From DASTCZ01 sp963704455 (GTDB lineage: Bacteria; Acidobacteriota; Terriglobia; Acidiferrales; UBA7541), in the NCBI GenBank assembly GCA_963704455.1, contig OY969905.1, positions 2,914,001 to 2,978,000 on the forward strand: a DNA stretch of 64,000 nt. Direction: 5' to 3'. Under the pieces are notes generated by a model that saw only the letters and a list, made by a program, of their open reading frames with translations, did not search any database and was not told where the DNA came from. Positions 27,423 through 36,091 of the stretch are shown here, one piece after another; the first letter of the stretch is position 1; each line of letters opens with the position of its first letter. Made by a program: the position numbers and the translations under genes.

Positions 27423-29849
27423 TCAGATATCCAGATTCACGACATCCAGCGCGTTTTCCTCGATAAATTTCCGGCGCTCCGCCACGTCTTCGCCCATCAG
27501 CGTGGTGAAAATTGTTTCCGCCGTGACGACGTCTTCCATTTTCACCTGCAGGAGCGTGCGCGTTTCGGCGTTCATCGTGGTGGCCCAGAGCTGCTCGGGA
27601 TTCATTTCGCCGAGGCCCTTGAACCGCGTGATGGTGAATTCTTTCTGCGCGTCTTCGAGCACGTAGGAGAGCACGTCCACGGCTTTTTCCTTGGTGATTT
27701 TGTCACCGTTGCGCGAAACCTGGAACGGCGGTTTGTCCATCGGCTCAACCTGATGGTAAAGAGAGTGAAGCCGCTTGTATTCGGGCGTGGACGCAAGAGC
27801 CCAGCCCACTTTGCATTGCGTGGGGCGTTCCTTTGTGCCGCCGGTAATCCCCAGTTCGTAAAGGCTGTGCTCTTCGTCCCAGGCGATCTTGGTATTCGCT
27901 TCAATCTTGGCTTTTTCGATGGCGCGCTCGAGTTTCTCGAGTTTTTTCTTGTCCTCGAAATCCACTTTCTTTTCGATGTCGCTTTCGGCGAGCAGTTCGG
28001 CAAGGCCCGGCACGCGCAGGCGGCGCGAAAGCTTCTTCAGCACCTGGTCGTATTCCTGAATGTTGAGCAGGAAACTAGTGAGGTTGGCCCCTTCGATGGA
28101 CGCGCCCTCTTTGGGCTTCACGCGATGGTCTTCGGTGGCGCGCCGCATCATTTCGGCGGTGAATTCGCGGTCGTCGCGGATGTAGCGGTCCATTTTCCCG
28201 CGGCGGATGCGGTAGAGCGGCGGCTGCGCGATATAGATGTGGCCGCGCTCGATCAGCTCGCGCATGTGGCGGAAGAAAAACGTGAGCAGCAGAGTGCGGA
28301 TGTGGCTGCCGTCCACGTCGGCGTCCGTCATCAGGATCACTTTGTGATAGCGGAGCTTTGCGGGATCGAAGTCGTCTTTGCCAATGCCGGTGCCGAGCGC
28401 CGTGATGATGGTGCGGATTTCCTCGTGGCCGAGCATCTTGTCGTAGCGCGCTTTTTCCACGTTGAGGATTTTGCCTTTGAGCGGAAGGATGGCCTGATAG
28501 CGGCGGTCGCGCCCCTGCTTTGCCGAGCCGCCAGCGGACTCCCCCTCAACGATGAATACTTCGCAGCGCGCCGGATCCCGTTCCTGACAGTCGGCGAGCT
28601 TTCCCGGCAGGCCGCTCGAATCAAGCGCGGACTTGCGGCGCGTCAACTCGCGAGCTTTGCGCGCTGCTTCGCGTGCGCGCGCGGCGTCAATGCACTTGCC
28701 AATGATGCGGCGCGCGACGGTGGTGTGCTTGTCAAAATATTCGCCCAGGCGTTCGTTGACGAGTTGCTCGACCTGCCCCTTGATATCGCTGTTTAGTTTG
28801 CCCTTGGTTTGCCCTTCAAATTGCGGCTGCGGCAGCTTTACGCTTACGACGGCGACGAGCCCCTCGCGGACGTCGTCGCCGGTGATGGTGACCTCGTCCT
28901 TCTGCTCCTTCAACATTCCTGTCTGGCTGGCGTAAAAGTTGATTGTGCGCGTCAGCGCGGAGCGGAAACCCGAAAGATGCGTGCCGCCGTCAACAGTATT
29001 AATCGTGTTCGCGAAGGCAAAGATATTTTCGGCGTAGCCGTCGTTATATTGCAGCGCGATTTCCATATCCACCTGATCGCGCTTGCCCTCCATGTAAATG
29101 GGCGAATCATGCAGCGGCTGTTTGCCTTTGTTCAGGTGCTTCACGAATTCCGCGATGCCTCCGGTGAACCGGAATTCGGTCTCCTTGTCGGTGCGCTCGT
29201 CGGTGAGTGTGATTTTCAGGCCCTTGTTGAGGAACGCCAACTCGCGGAGGCGTTGCGCGAGAATGTCGTATACATAATTAATATTTTTGAAGATTTCCGG
29301 GTCCGGATGAAACGTGACCTTTGTCCCAGTTTTGCGCGTCTTTCCGGTCTCCTTTAGCTTGCTCGCGGGTTTGCCGCGCCTGTAAGACTGCTCCCACGTG
29401 GCGCCATCGCGCGCGATTTCGAGTTCGAGCTCGTCAGAAAGCGCGTTGACGACGGAGACGCCGACCCCGTGCAGCCCGCCCGAAACTTTATAGGTATCGG
29501 TGTCAAATTTTCCGCCGGCGTGAAGCACGGTCATCACGACTTCGGCGGCGGGGCGCTTTTCGGTAGCGTGCATATCCACCGGAATTCCTCGGCCGTTGTC
29601 CGTCACAGTGACGCTGTTGTCCTCATGCACGGCGACATTGATCTCGTCCGCGAACCCGGCCATGGCTTCGTCCACAGAGTTGTCCACCACTTCCCATACA
29701 AGGTGGTGCAGCCCCATCTCTCCCGTGGAGCCGATGTACATGGCGGGGCGCAGGCGCACTGCTTCGAGTCCGCCCAAAACTTTGATGGACGTAGCATCGT
29801 ACTTATGTCCAGCAGCGCCCTTTGGGGCGGCCGAATCTTTTTCTGCCAT
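27423..29849 (-). CDS. gyrB: DNA gyrase subunit B
   Basis: The ATPase subunit of gyrase, with 808 residues. GHKL ATP-site motifs: EVVDNSVDEAMAG, DNGRGIPVD and GGLHGVGVSVVNAL. The TOPRIM domain has EGESAGGSAKQGRDR and DADVDGSHIRTLLLTFFFR. The C-terminal GyrA-binding tail ends RKFIEENALDVVNLDI. The length is close to E. coli GyrB, with an insertion of about 150 residues in the TOPRIM region (EANTKIAWDEEHSLYELGIT area). GGAGACC lies before the ATG. Confidence 0.97.
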   Translation of the reverse strand: MAEKDSAAPKGAAGHKYDATSIKVLGGLEAVRLRPAMYIGSTGEMGLHHLVWEVVDNSVDEAMAGFADEINVAVHEDNSVTVTDNGRGIPVDMHATEKRPAAEVVMTVLHAGGKFDTDTYKVSGGLHGVGVSVVNALSDELELEIARDGATWEQSYRRGKPASKLKETGKTRKTGTKVTFHPDPEIFKNINYVYDILAQRLRELAFLNKGLKITLTDERTDKETEFRFTGGIAEFVKHLNKGKQPLHDSPIYMEGKRDQVDMEIALQYNDGYAENIFAFANTINTVDGGTHLSGFRSALTRTINFYASQTGMLKEQKDEVTITGDDVREGLVAVVSVKLPQPQFEGQTKGKLNSDIKGQVEQLVNERLGEYFDKHTTVARRIIGKCIDAARAREAARKARELTRRKSALDSSGLPGKLADCQERDPARCEVFIVEGESAGGSAKQGRDRRYQAILPLKGKILNVEKARYDKMLGHEEIRTIITALGTGIGKDDFDPAKLRYHKVILMTDADVDGSHIRTLLLTFFFRHMRELIERGHIYIAQPPLYRIRRGKMDRYIRDDREFTAEMMRRATEDHRVKPKEGASIEGANLTSFLLNIQEYDQVLKKLSRRLRVPGLAELLAESDIEKKVDFEDKKKLEKLERAIEKAKIEANTKIAWDEEHSLYELGITGGTKERPTQCKVGWALASTPEYKRLHSLYHQVEPMDKPPFQVSRNGDKITKEKAVDVLSYVLEDAQKEFTITRFKGLGEMNPEQLWATTMNAETRTLLQVKMEDVVTAETIFTTLMGEDVAERRKFIEENALDVVNLDI

Positions 29850-30298
29850 GTGGTCTCCTGCAAACGAAGGGAGGGGGCTCGCGATGAATGAGCCGACCGT
29901 CGCCTTACCCTGTGATCCCGGCGCCCTTGCAATTTGCGACTGGGACTCGTAGGGTTTTTCGCTTCATCCCGTACGCATCGCGCGGACGTGGCGAAGACTT
30001 TCTTTCTTCCAGGCTTTTCACGCCCTCCCGCAACAGCGGGTTCCCCGGGCAATTTCGAGCCTGGCCGACGTGCCGAACTTGAGGAAAATTAATCGTCCGA
30101 CAACACCCCTATTTTACCTAAAAGGCAGCACTTTCTCAAGGCAGATTTGGCAGGCGTTCCAAGCTGCAAACCCTGTGAAATCAACGGGTTGGGGCGCTAG
30201 TAGAGGGGCTAAGCGGGGCCAGAAAATTGCTGTTTACAGTGCGCAGTATTAAGGGGAAATGTGTGCAGCAAATTATTCTGTTCTCGGCGTGCGCGCGA
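29850..30298. other. 449-bp gene-free gap between gyrB and dnaN
   Basis: No gene recognised; recF, often found here in other bacteria, is absent. One structure is visible: CCAGGCT at 30009-30015 pairs with AGCCTGG at 30058-30064, enclosing a CCCGC/GCGGG hairpin at 30027-30040. It lies in what would be the gyrB leader on the minus strand and could be a regulatory structure. Confidence 0.45.
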
Positions 30299-31414
30299 TC
30301 AAATCCGCATCGGCATGATCACGTATTTGTAGCGGTACGCGGTGTCACCTTCGGGGCGCATTTGCCCGGCGGATTGCTCGTCCTTTAGTTCCAGGCGCAC
30401 AGGGCCATCGGGCGCGGCGGCAAGAAAATCCAGCATGTATTGCGCGTTGAAGCCGATGGAAATCGGATCGCCCTTGTAGGACTTTTCGATCGTCTCACTG
30501 GCCTCGCCATATTCGGGACTCTGCGCGGAAATTTCGATGCCTTCGTTGGAAACGGCGATCTTCACCGCGCGCGAGCGCTGGTCCGCCAATTGCGAAACGC
30601 GGCGGATGGCATCGTTCAATTCGTTGCGCTCGAGGATGACGGCCTTGTTGTTTTCGCGCGGCAACACCGCTTCGTAATTCGGGAACTGCCCGGTAAGGAT
30701 GCGCGACACGAGCCGCCGCGAGCCGACTTGAAAAAATAGATAGCTATCGTCGCGTGAGAATTCGATGGTAGTTTCTTCGCCGGCATCGACAGCGAGTCGC
30801 TGGATTTCGGCGAGCGCTTTTTTGGGAACCAGCACGCGCGCTTCGGAATTCAATCCGGCGAATTTGTGGTCCGCTTCCGCAAGTGCGAGACGGTGGCCGT
30901 CCGTGGCCACTAGGGCGATCATTTCCGGTTTGAGGATCAACAGGCCGCCATTGAGTGTATAGCGTGACTCTTCCACCGAGATTGCAAACGCCGTGCGCGC
31001 TATCAGGCCGGACAGCAGCTTCGCTGGAATCTTTGCCAGCGCGTGAGGCGGCTCAGGAACGGCGGGGAAATTCTCCTTGGACATCCCCACCATCTTGTAA
31101 TTCTTGCGGCCAGATTGGATTTGCACCCAGTGGTTATCGAGCAGCTTGAAACGAATCTCTTCGTCAGGCAAGAGGCGCACCAACTCAAGTAACTTCTTCG
31201 CAGGGATCGTACCACTGCCCTCTTTTTTCACTTTCGCTTCGCACGCGGTGCAGATGCTCAGCTCGAGATCCGTTGCGGTCAAGCGGACCTTGCCGCCTTC
31301 GGCCTCAAAAAGGAGGTTCGAGAGGATCGGGATGGTGGTCTTGCGCTCGACGACGCCTTGCGTCAACTCAAGCTCTTCCTGTAGGTCAAATTTCTTGACG
31401 CTGAATTCCATCAT
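30299..31414 (-). CDS. dnaN: DNA polymerase III beta subunit (sliding clamp)
   Basis: The ring-shaped clamp that tethers DNA polymerase III. The protein is 371 residues from the chosen start, the usual length for the family. The N-terminus MEFSVKKFDLQEELELTQGV and the conserved ending YKYVIMPMRI fit DnaN, with TIPILSNLLFEAEGG near residue 28. The frame is open further upstream to 31594, but AAGGGA lies 5 nt before ATG 31414 (a second ATG follows directly), so the longer version is unlikely. Downstream of dnaA on the same strand. Confidence 0.96.
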   Translation of the reverse strand: MMEFSVKKFDLQEELELTQGVVERKTTIPILSNLLFEAEGGKVRLTATDLELSICTACEAKVKKEGSGTIPAKKLLELVRLLPDEEIRFKLLDNHWVQIQSGRKNYKMVGMSKENFPAVPEPPHALAKIPAKLLSGLIARTAFAISVEESRYTLNGGLLILKPEMIALVATDGHRLALAEADHKFAGLNSEARVLVPKKALAEIQRLAVDAGEETTIEFSRDDSYLFFQVGSRRLVSRILTGQFPNYEAVLPRENNKAVILERNELNDAIRRVSQLADQRSRAVKIAVSNEGIEISAQSPEYGEASETIEKSYKGDPISIGFNAQYMLDFLAAAPDGPVRLELKDEQSAGQMRPEGDTAYRYKYVIMPMRI

Positions 31415-31788
31415 CTCGGTCCCTTCGGTGCGTTTTGCTGTGGCGCCACTCATGGCGGCTACAATGTACCCCATTTCAATCAAAGGATAAAGATAGTCGC
31501 AGTCGCCGTACCTGTGGAAACGTGGAAATCGTTGTGAGCCGCCACGGCGGAACGACATAGCAAAAGGAAATAAAAGTGACGGCCCGTGAATCACTGCGGA
31601 AATCCAGCCCTGTCAGCGTGAAAAGGGCCTGTAGACACCAAAATGTCCACAGGCGCGCACAAAGCGGAAACAGGATAAGCACCGGTTTTCCACAGCGCGC
31701 ACCCAAGGAGTTAAGAAAAAGAGATCGTCAACCAGATCTAGCGGAATTGTGAAACCGCGGAGAGGGTAACTGCCAAACGAAGCGCCGC
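31415..31788. other. dnaA-dnaN intergenic region with DnaA-box-like sites
   Basis: Three DnaA-box-like 9-mers: TGTGGAAAC at 31513-31521 (minus orientation), ATGTCCACA at 31643-31651 and TTTTCCACA at 31686-31694. The spacing is loose and there is no long AT-rich tract. It could be part of oriC or an autoregulatory site. Confidence 0.45.
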
Positions 31789-33132
31789 CTAATTGAAAGA
31801 ATCCATCAAGCGATTAATCGTGCGATTCAGGTCCTTGTCCGTGCGGCGCAGGGAGTCGATCTTGTTGATCGAATGCAACACGGTCGTGTGATGCTTGCCG
31901 CCGAACTGGCGTCCGATTTCGGGCAGGGACGCGGAAGTTAGCTGCTTCACCAGGTACATCGCCACTTGCCGCGGGAAGGCGATAGCTTTCGTGTTCGAGC
32001 GGATCTTCAGGTCCGCATCGCGCAGGCCGTACTGCTCGCCCACACGCTTCTGTATCAACTCGATGGTGACCTTCTTTTCCTGCGTGGCGATGATGTTCCG
32101 CAGCACCTGCTGCGCCGTGGAAATATTCAGCGCGACATTTGTGAGCGACGCATACGCCAACAGCCGCGTCAGCGCGCCTTCCAGTTCGCGCACGTTTGAC
32201 TTGATCGACCGCGCAATGAACTCGGCAACCTCGTCGGGAATATGGACGTGTTCCGCGTCGGCCCTTTTTTGCAGGATGGCGATCTTCGTCTCCAGGTCGG
32301 GCGGCTGGATATCCGCAATTAATCCCCACTCAAACCGCGAGCGCAGGCGTTCCTCGATAGCGGAAATCTCTTTGGGCGGGCAGTCCGAGGAAAGGACGAT
32401 CTGTTTCCGCAATTCATAAAGAGCATTGAACGTATGGAAGAATTCCTCGACGGTGCGCTCTTTCCCCGCGATGAACTGGATGTCGTCCACGAGCAGCACA
32501 TCCACATTCCGGTAGCGGTCGCGGAAAGTGATCATGCGGTCAAAGCGCAGGGAGGTGATGACCTCATTTGTGAATTTCTCCGCGCTCACATAGGTAAGCC
32601 GCGTCGCCGGATTACGCCGCTTGATTGTGTGGCCGATGGCCTGCATCAAGTGCGTCTTGCCCATCCCCACCCCGCCGTAAAGGAATAGCGGGTTGTAGGA
32701 TTTGGAGGGCTGCTCGGCGACAGCCAGCGAAGCTGCGTGCGCAAATTGATTGGAGTTGCCAACGACGAACGAGTCAAACGTGTAGCGTGGATTCAGCTGG
32801 TGATCCACGGAATCAAAATCCAGGCGCTGCTGTCGCACAAGCGGCGAAGGGGCGGGAGGCGTATCCGGTTCTTCGCAAAGGAACTCCACGCGCGTATCCG
32901 CCAGGCCGACTTCGGTCAAAACGGCCTGCAGGAGCTCTCCGTAGGTTTCCGATAACTTCTTTCGGAACATCCGGTTGGGGACGCGCACCATGAGCTTGCC
33001 ATTCTCCGTGCCCTGTTGCCGGGTTGGCCGGAACCAGGTGGTGAAGCTGTGCGGGTTCACCCGCCGCTCCATGTGATGGAGGATCTTGTCCCAGGCATTC
33101 ACGAGAGTCGCCGAACCGGCCACAGAGGGCAT
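31789..33132 (-). CDS. dnaA: Chromosomal replication initiator DnaA
   Basis: Binds DnaA boxes and opens the origin. The protein has 447 residues. Domain I is at the N-terminus (NAWDKILHHMERRVNPHSFTTWF is split over residues about 11-33). The AAA+ domain has Walker A GGVGMGKTH and Walker B LLVDDIQFIAGKE. Domain IV ends with the DnaA-box recognition signature GKHHTTVLHSINKID. I chose ATG 33132 because AAGGA precedes it by a few bases; the frame stays open to 33243. The dnaA-dnaN order is conserved. Confidence 0.96.
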   Translation of the reverse strand: MPSVAGSATLVNAWDKILHHMERRVNPHSFTTWFRPTRQQGTENGKLMVRVPNRMFRKKLSETYGELLQAVLTEVGLADTRVEFLCEEPDTPPAPSPLVRQQRLDFDSVDHQLNPRYTFDSFVVGNSNQFAHAASLAVAEQPSKSYNPLFLYGGVGMGKTHLMQAIGHTIKRRNPATRLTYVSAEKFTNEVITSLRFDRMITFRDRYRNVDVLLVDDIQFIAGKERTVEEFFHTFNALYELRKQIVLSSDCPPKEISAIEERLRSRFEWGLIADIQPPDLETKIAILQKRADAEHVHIPDEVAEFIARSIKSNVRELEGALTRLLAYASLTNVALNISTAQQVLRNIIATQEKKVTIELIQKRVGEQYGLRDADLKIRSNTKAIAFPRQVAMYLVKQLTSASLPEIGRQFGGKHHTTVLHSINKIDSLRRTDKDLNRTINRLMDSFN

Positions 33133-33382
33133 TGTCCTTAGAAACGTAAACCGAGAACTCGCCGCGCGAGCAACGTCCACGCATGTGGAAAAGCTGTGGA
33201 AGCCCCGAATCCCCCGCGCGCATCTTCGGGCCGCGCCGTCCAATTGAGGGCGGCGCTAATGCGAGGGCGGGATTGTGACTAAAAGAAGCGTCAGCGGCAA
33301 GAGAAATTAAAACGAAATGGCAAAACGATGCCCACAGGTTTCACACAGCTTTTCCACAGACAAACAATTTCACAAAAAGCGC
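33133..33382. other. Region upstream of dnaA with DnaA-box-like sites, candidate oriC
   Basis: TGTGGAAAA at 33184-33192 and TGTGGAAG at 33195-33202 (minus orientation), and TTTTCCACA at 33350-33358 (plus), with a weaker ATGCCCACA at 33328-33336. An AT-rich stretch (GAAATTAAAACGAAATGG) lies at 33303-33320. These sites resemble the TTATCCACA consensus with one mismatch. The flanking dnaA gene makes an origin likely, but unwinding cannot be judged by eye. Confidence 0.5.
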
Positions 33383-34429
33383 CTAGAAGTGTTTTTCCGC
33401 GGGCGGAGCAAGAGCAGGGTCCTTGTCCGGACGCGAAAATTCGTAGATGCCCTGCAAATTCGTGCTAAGAAGTATTCGATCGCGCTCGATGAGAATGGAA
33501 TTCGGCTCGAAGTGCGAGCCGTCTGCCATATAGAGCGTATAGCGCATCACGAATTTGCCGTCGCGGTCGAATCGCAGAAGTTCGTCGCCGATGGCGAGCC
33601 ACACCGTCTGGCCTTCCGGGTCCACGCCGACCGCGGAGATGCGCTGCTTGAGGTGCAGCGGACCGCCCTTGGCGTCCACTCGCTTGACTTCGCGGCGGAT
33701 GGCCTGTGCGGCGGGCGCAAAGTCTGGTGTGTCGAGGACAGTTTCGAGCGCGGCGTAACCGAAACGATCGTACTTGCGAACAGTAGGCTCCGGGAAATTA
33801 GTAAAAGCGAGGTAAATGTTGCTGGCCGTGTCGGTGGCAAGCCGCGCGATGCTCAGGTACTGGTTGGATTCGGGCGTCTCGGCCAGGTCCACGGGATCGC
33901 CGAAGGTGCGGACCTCGGTTCCGCTCATGTCAAACACGGAAATAAGGTGTTTGGCCGTGGAAGTGGCCCCGGCAAACTCGCCGCCCGATAGCGCGACAAT
34001 TCCCATTGGCGAGGGAAACGAAACGCTCAGCACCCGCGCTCCCGCCGCGGTGAAAACGCGAAGCGCATTCGCGCCGCGGTCCGCGACGTAGATCCGGCCA
34101 TCGGCGCCGACGTCGAATGCTTCCGCATAATTCAGCGCATCCGGATTCTTTTTTCCATTCACCGGCGGCGGGGGAATCTCTCCGATCTGCGTCCCTGTTG
34201 TGTTAAACACCAGCACCGCATGAAGAGTAAGAAGGTAGTAGCGCCCATCGGGACCGCTCTTGATGGCGCGGACGCCCGCGCCGACGATTGGAAAGAGCCG
34301 CCTCTTCGCGTTGAGCGAAAGCTCGGGTTGAAGCTGCGCGCGCGCGGCCCCCGCCACGAGGGCGCACAAGGCCGAGGCAATCACAACGCACAATGTGAAT
34401 GACCACGTTCGCATCACGGAAGTATACAT
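33383..34429 (-). CDS. Secreted NHL/beta-propeller-like protein
   Basis: A 348-residue protein with a signal peptide (about residues 6-31, ...VAGAARAQ). Repeated motifs such as GPDGRYYLLTLHAVLVF, GADGRIYVADRGANALRVF and DRDGKFVMRYTLY read as NHL-type blades of a propeller. No catalytic residues are identified. It is 43 bp downstream of ymdB on the same strand, so probably co-transcribed with it. The start is ATG 34429 or 34414; the longer frame to 34534 overlaps ymdB and is less likely. Confidence 0.72.
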   Translation of the reverse strand: MYTSVMRTWSFTLCVVIASALCALVAGAARAQLQPELSLNAKRRLFPIVGAGVRAIKSGPDGRYYLLTLHAVLVFNTTGTQIGEIPPPPVNGKKNPDALNYAEAFDVGADGRIYVADRGANALRVFTAAGARVLSVSFPSPMGIVALSGGEFAGATSTAKHLISVFDMSGTEVRTFGDPVDLAETPESNQYLSIARLATDTASNIYLAFTNFPEPTVRKYDRFGYAALETVLDTPDFAPAAQAIRREVKRVDAKGGPLHLKQRISAVGVDPEGQTVWLAIGDELLRFDRDGKFVMRYTLYMADGSHFEPNSILIERDRILLSTNLQGIYEFSRPDKDPALAPPAEKHF

Positions 34430-34472
34430 ACCACCAGATGAGAGTTTCGGGCAGAGAGATGCCAGGGCTTTT

Positions 34473-35252
34473 TCAGGCCGGGTAGCGCAAACGTGAAATG
34501 CTGCGCGCGCGGCCAGTGGCGTCGTCCACGTCAACCACCACGCCGTTCAACCGAACATCACCCGCTGCAACTTCAAATTTCGCGGGGAGGGCGTCGAGGA
34601 AACGCTTCACCATCGCGCCGCGGTCCATGCCGATAACGGATTCGTGCGGGCCGGTCATTCCGACATCGGTGATGAACGCGGTGCCGTTGGGCAGAACGCG
34701 CTCATCGGCGGTGGCGACATGCGTGTGCGTGCCGATGACGGCGGAAACGCGGCCGTCGAGATACCAACCCATGGCCTGCTTTTCGCTCGTGGCTTCGGCG
34801 TGCATGTCCACGAAAATAGTTTTTACATCGGGCGGGACGCGCGCGAGTTCCTGATCCGCGGTGCGGAAAGGGCAATCCAGCGCCGCCATAAAAACGCGGC
34901 CTTCGAGATTGAGCACGGCGTAGCGCCGGCCGTCGCGCAACTCGCCAAGGTAAAGCCCGCGGCCGGGCGCGCCCGCTGGAAAATTCGCCGGGCGCAGCAA
35001 GCGCGGTTCATGTGGAATGTAGTCGAAGATCTCTTTGCGGTCCCAACTGTGATTGCCGCCGGTGATCACCTCTACGCCCGCCGCGAACAGTTCATCGGCA
35101 ATTTTTGGCGTGATGCCGAAGCCCGCTGCCGAGTTTTCGCCATTGGCGATCACCAAATCTGCGCGAGCCTCACTACGAATCCGCGCGAGGTTCTGGATTA
35201 CAATCTCGCGGCCGGGTGAACCGACAAGGTCGCCGATGAAAAGTATTCGCAT
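34473..35252 (-). CDS. ymdB: YmdB family metallophosphoesterase
   Basis: A 259-residue calcineurin-like phosphodiesterase of TIGR00282 type. Metal-binding motifs: IGDLVGSPGR, ANGENSAAGFGIT, GGNHSWDRKE, FVDMHAEATSEK and GTHTHVATADE. Characterised relatives in Bacillus and Deinococcus hydrolyse 2',3'-cyclic nucleotides and affect gene expression. In several bacteria the gene lies beside rny, 6S RNA and zapA; here the 6S RNA candidate is directly upstream on the same strand but rny is missing. Confidence 0.93.
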   Translation of the reverse strand: MRILFIGDLVGSPGREIVIQNLARIRSEARADLVIANGENSAAGFGITPKIADELFAAGVEVITGGNHSWDRKEIFDYIPHEPRLLRPANFPAGAPGRGLYLGELRDGRRYAVLNLEGRVFMAALDCPFRTADQELARVPPDVKTIFVDMHAEATSEKQAMGWYLDGRVSAVIGTHTHVATADERVLPNGTAFITDVGMTGPHESVIGMDRGAMVKRFLDALPAKFEVAAGDVRLNGVVVDVDDATGRARSISRLRYPA

Positions 35253-35278
35253 GAGTTGTCAAACACCGTGTGCCAAAC

Positions 35279-35319
35279 AAAAAAAGAGCGGTCCACGAAA
35301 GCCGTGTGGCGCTGGACCG
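35279..35319 (-). terminator. Terminator of the 6S RNA candidate
   Basis: On the minus strand CGGTCCA (35319-35313) pairs with TGGACCG (35295-35289), followed after CTC by seven T residues (35285-35279). It fixes the strand of the RNA gene. Confidence 0.75.
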
Positions 35320-35484
35320 TGAACCTCGGTAATAGGGGGGCGCCCCGCACCGGCTACAGGCTTCCCCAAATCCCGCGGAGCGGGACGCGGGGCATGCACA
35401 ACACCGTTTTATGGAGCACCCGGGAGATTCACATTGGTTCAAACAGCCCACGCGCCATCACGCGCCCGGCAGGCCACCCACACG
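35279..35484 (-). ncRNA. ssrS: 6S RNA candidate (RNA polymerase regulator)
   Basis: A structured minus-strand transcript directly upstream of ymdB. The lower arms GTGAATCTCCCGG (about 35420-35432) and CCGAGGTTCAC (35319-35329) pair, an upper stem GCCCCGC/GCGGGGC encloses an apical hairpin, and between them both strands leave a large open bubble, the hallmark of 6S RNA. The ends GTGTGG and CCACAC could close the molecule. The 3' end has a terminator (TGGACCG paired with CGGTCCA, 35289-35319) and a seven-T run. The 5' end follows the promoter at 35486. The exact ends are estimates. Confidence 0.68.
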
Positions 35485-35485
35485 C

Positions 35486-35514
35486 ATTGTAGTCGCCACC
35501 CTCAACGCGGGCAA
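35486..35514 (-). promoter_or_regulatory. Promoter of the 6S RNA candidate
   Basis: On the minus strand TTGCCC at about 35514-35509, a 17-bp spacer and TACAAT at 35491-35486. It would start transcription near 35480, close to the predicted 5' end of the folded RNA. Confidence 0.5.
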
Positions 35515-35574
35515 ACGCGGAAAGAACTTCTGTTTCATGCAACTTCGGCGCAAAATAAGGAGTCCAATCGCAAG

Positions 35575-35958
35575 ATGGCACGCACACCCGCATTCTGCGT
35601 CGTGATCCTCCTCGTGATGGCGCTGTCCATCGCGAGCGCCGGGGCATTTGCATGCCAGATTGTCTGCGCCACAGCACCCGCGCCGACGCCGATGAGCAAT
35701 GCGGGCGCTTGCGGCGGACACACGCACGCGCCAGTGCATCACGACGGCGGCCATCAAAACACGGGCCACACCCACAGCAGAATCATCGCAGCCACGCACA
35801 GCAGCTCTCAGCAGAGAACCCTGCAGCAAGTAGGGCTTCTGCCGCACGGTGGCGGATTTGTCCCAGCATTCGCAGGCGCGAATTGCGCGCTAAGATTCGA
35901 CATGGCTACGGCCAAATCTCCGAGCCTCATTTTCACCACGCCCGTACTGCGCGTCTAG
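35575..35958 (+). CDS. His-rich exported protein, putative metal binding
   Basis: A 127-residue protein with a signal-type segment (residues about 5-25). After it comes a His-rich region around CGGHTHAPVHHDGGHQ and TGHTHSR (residues 45-70), typical of exported metal-binding or metal-buffering proteins. The C-terminus is uncharacterised. ATG 35575 follows AAGGAG at 35557-35562 with slightly long spacing; the frame is open to 35434 but that part overlaps the 6S RNA region and is not protein-like. It precedes the outer-membrane barrel gene at the left end of the metal cluster. Confidence 0.65.
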   Translation: MARTPAFCVVILLVMALSIASAGAFACQIVCATAPAPTPMSNAGACGGHTHAPVHHDGGHQNTGHTHSRIIAATHSSSQQRTLQQVGLLPHGGGFVPAFAGANCALRFDMATAKSPSLIFTTPVLRV

Positions 35959-36091
35959 ACCTGCAATCCGCAGCCTCGCGGACTTCCCTTAAGCAAGATC
36001 GCTTAAACGAGACGACTGACCCTGGAACGCTTTCCAGGCGCGACGATCACTATTCGTTGGCGCGGCCCCGCGCCGCTTTGATGGAGCACCG

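Noticed and set aside
27372..28796. 474-codon plus-strand open frame over gyrB
   Set aside because: Antisense to gyrB; no family resemblance and no start signal.
36021..36038. CCTGGAA/TTCCAGG hairpin as a terminator
   Set aside because: The stem is only 7 bp and there is no T-run; too weak to call.
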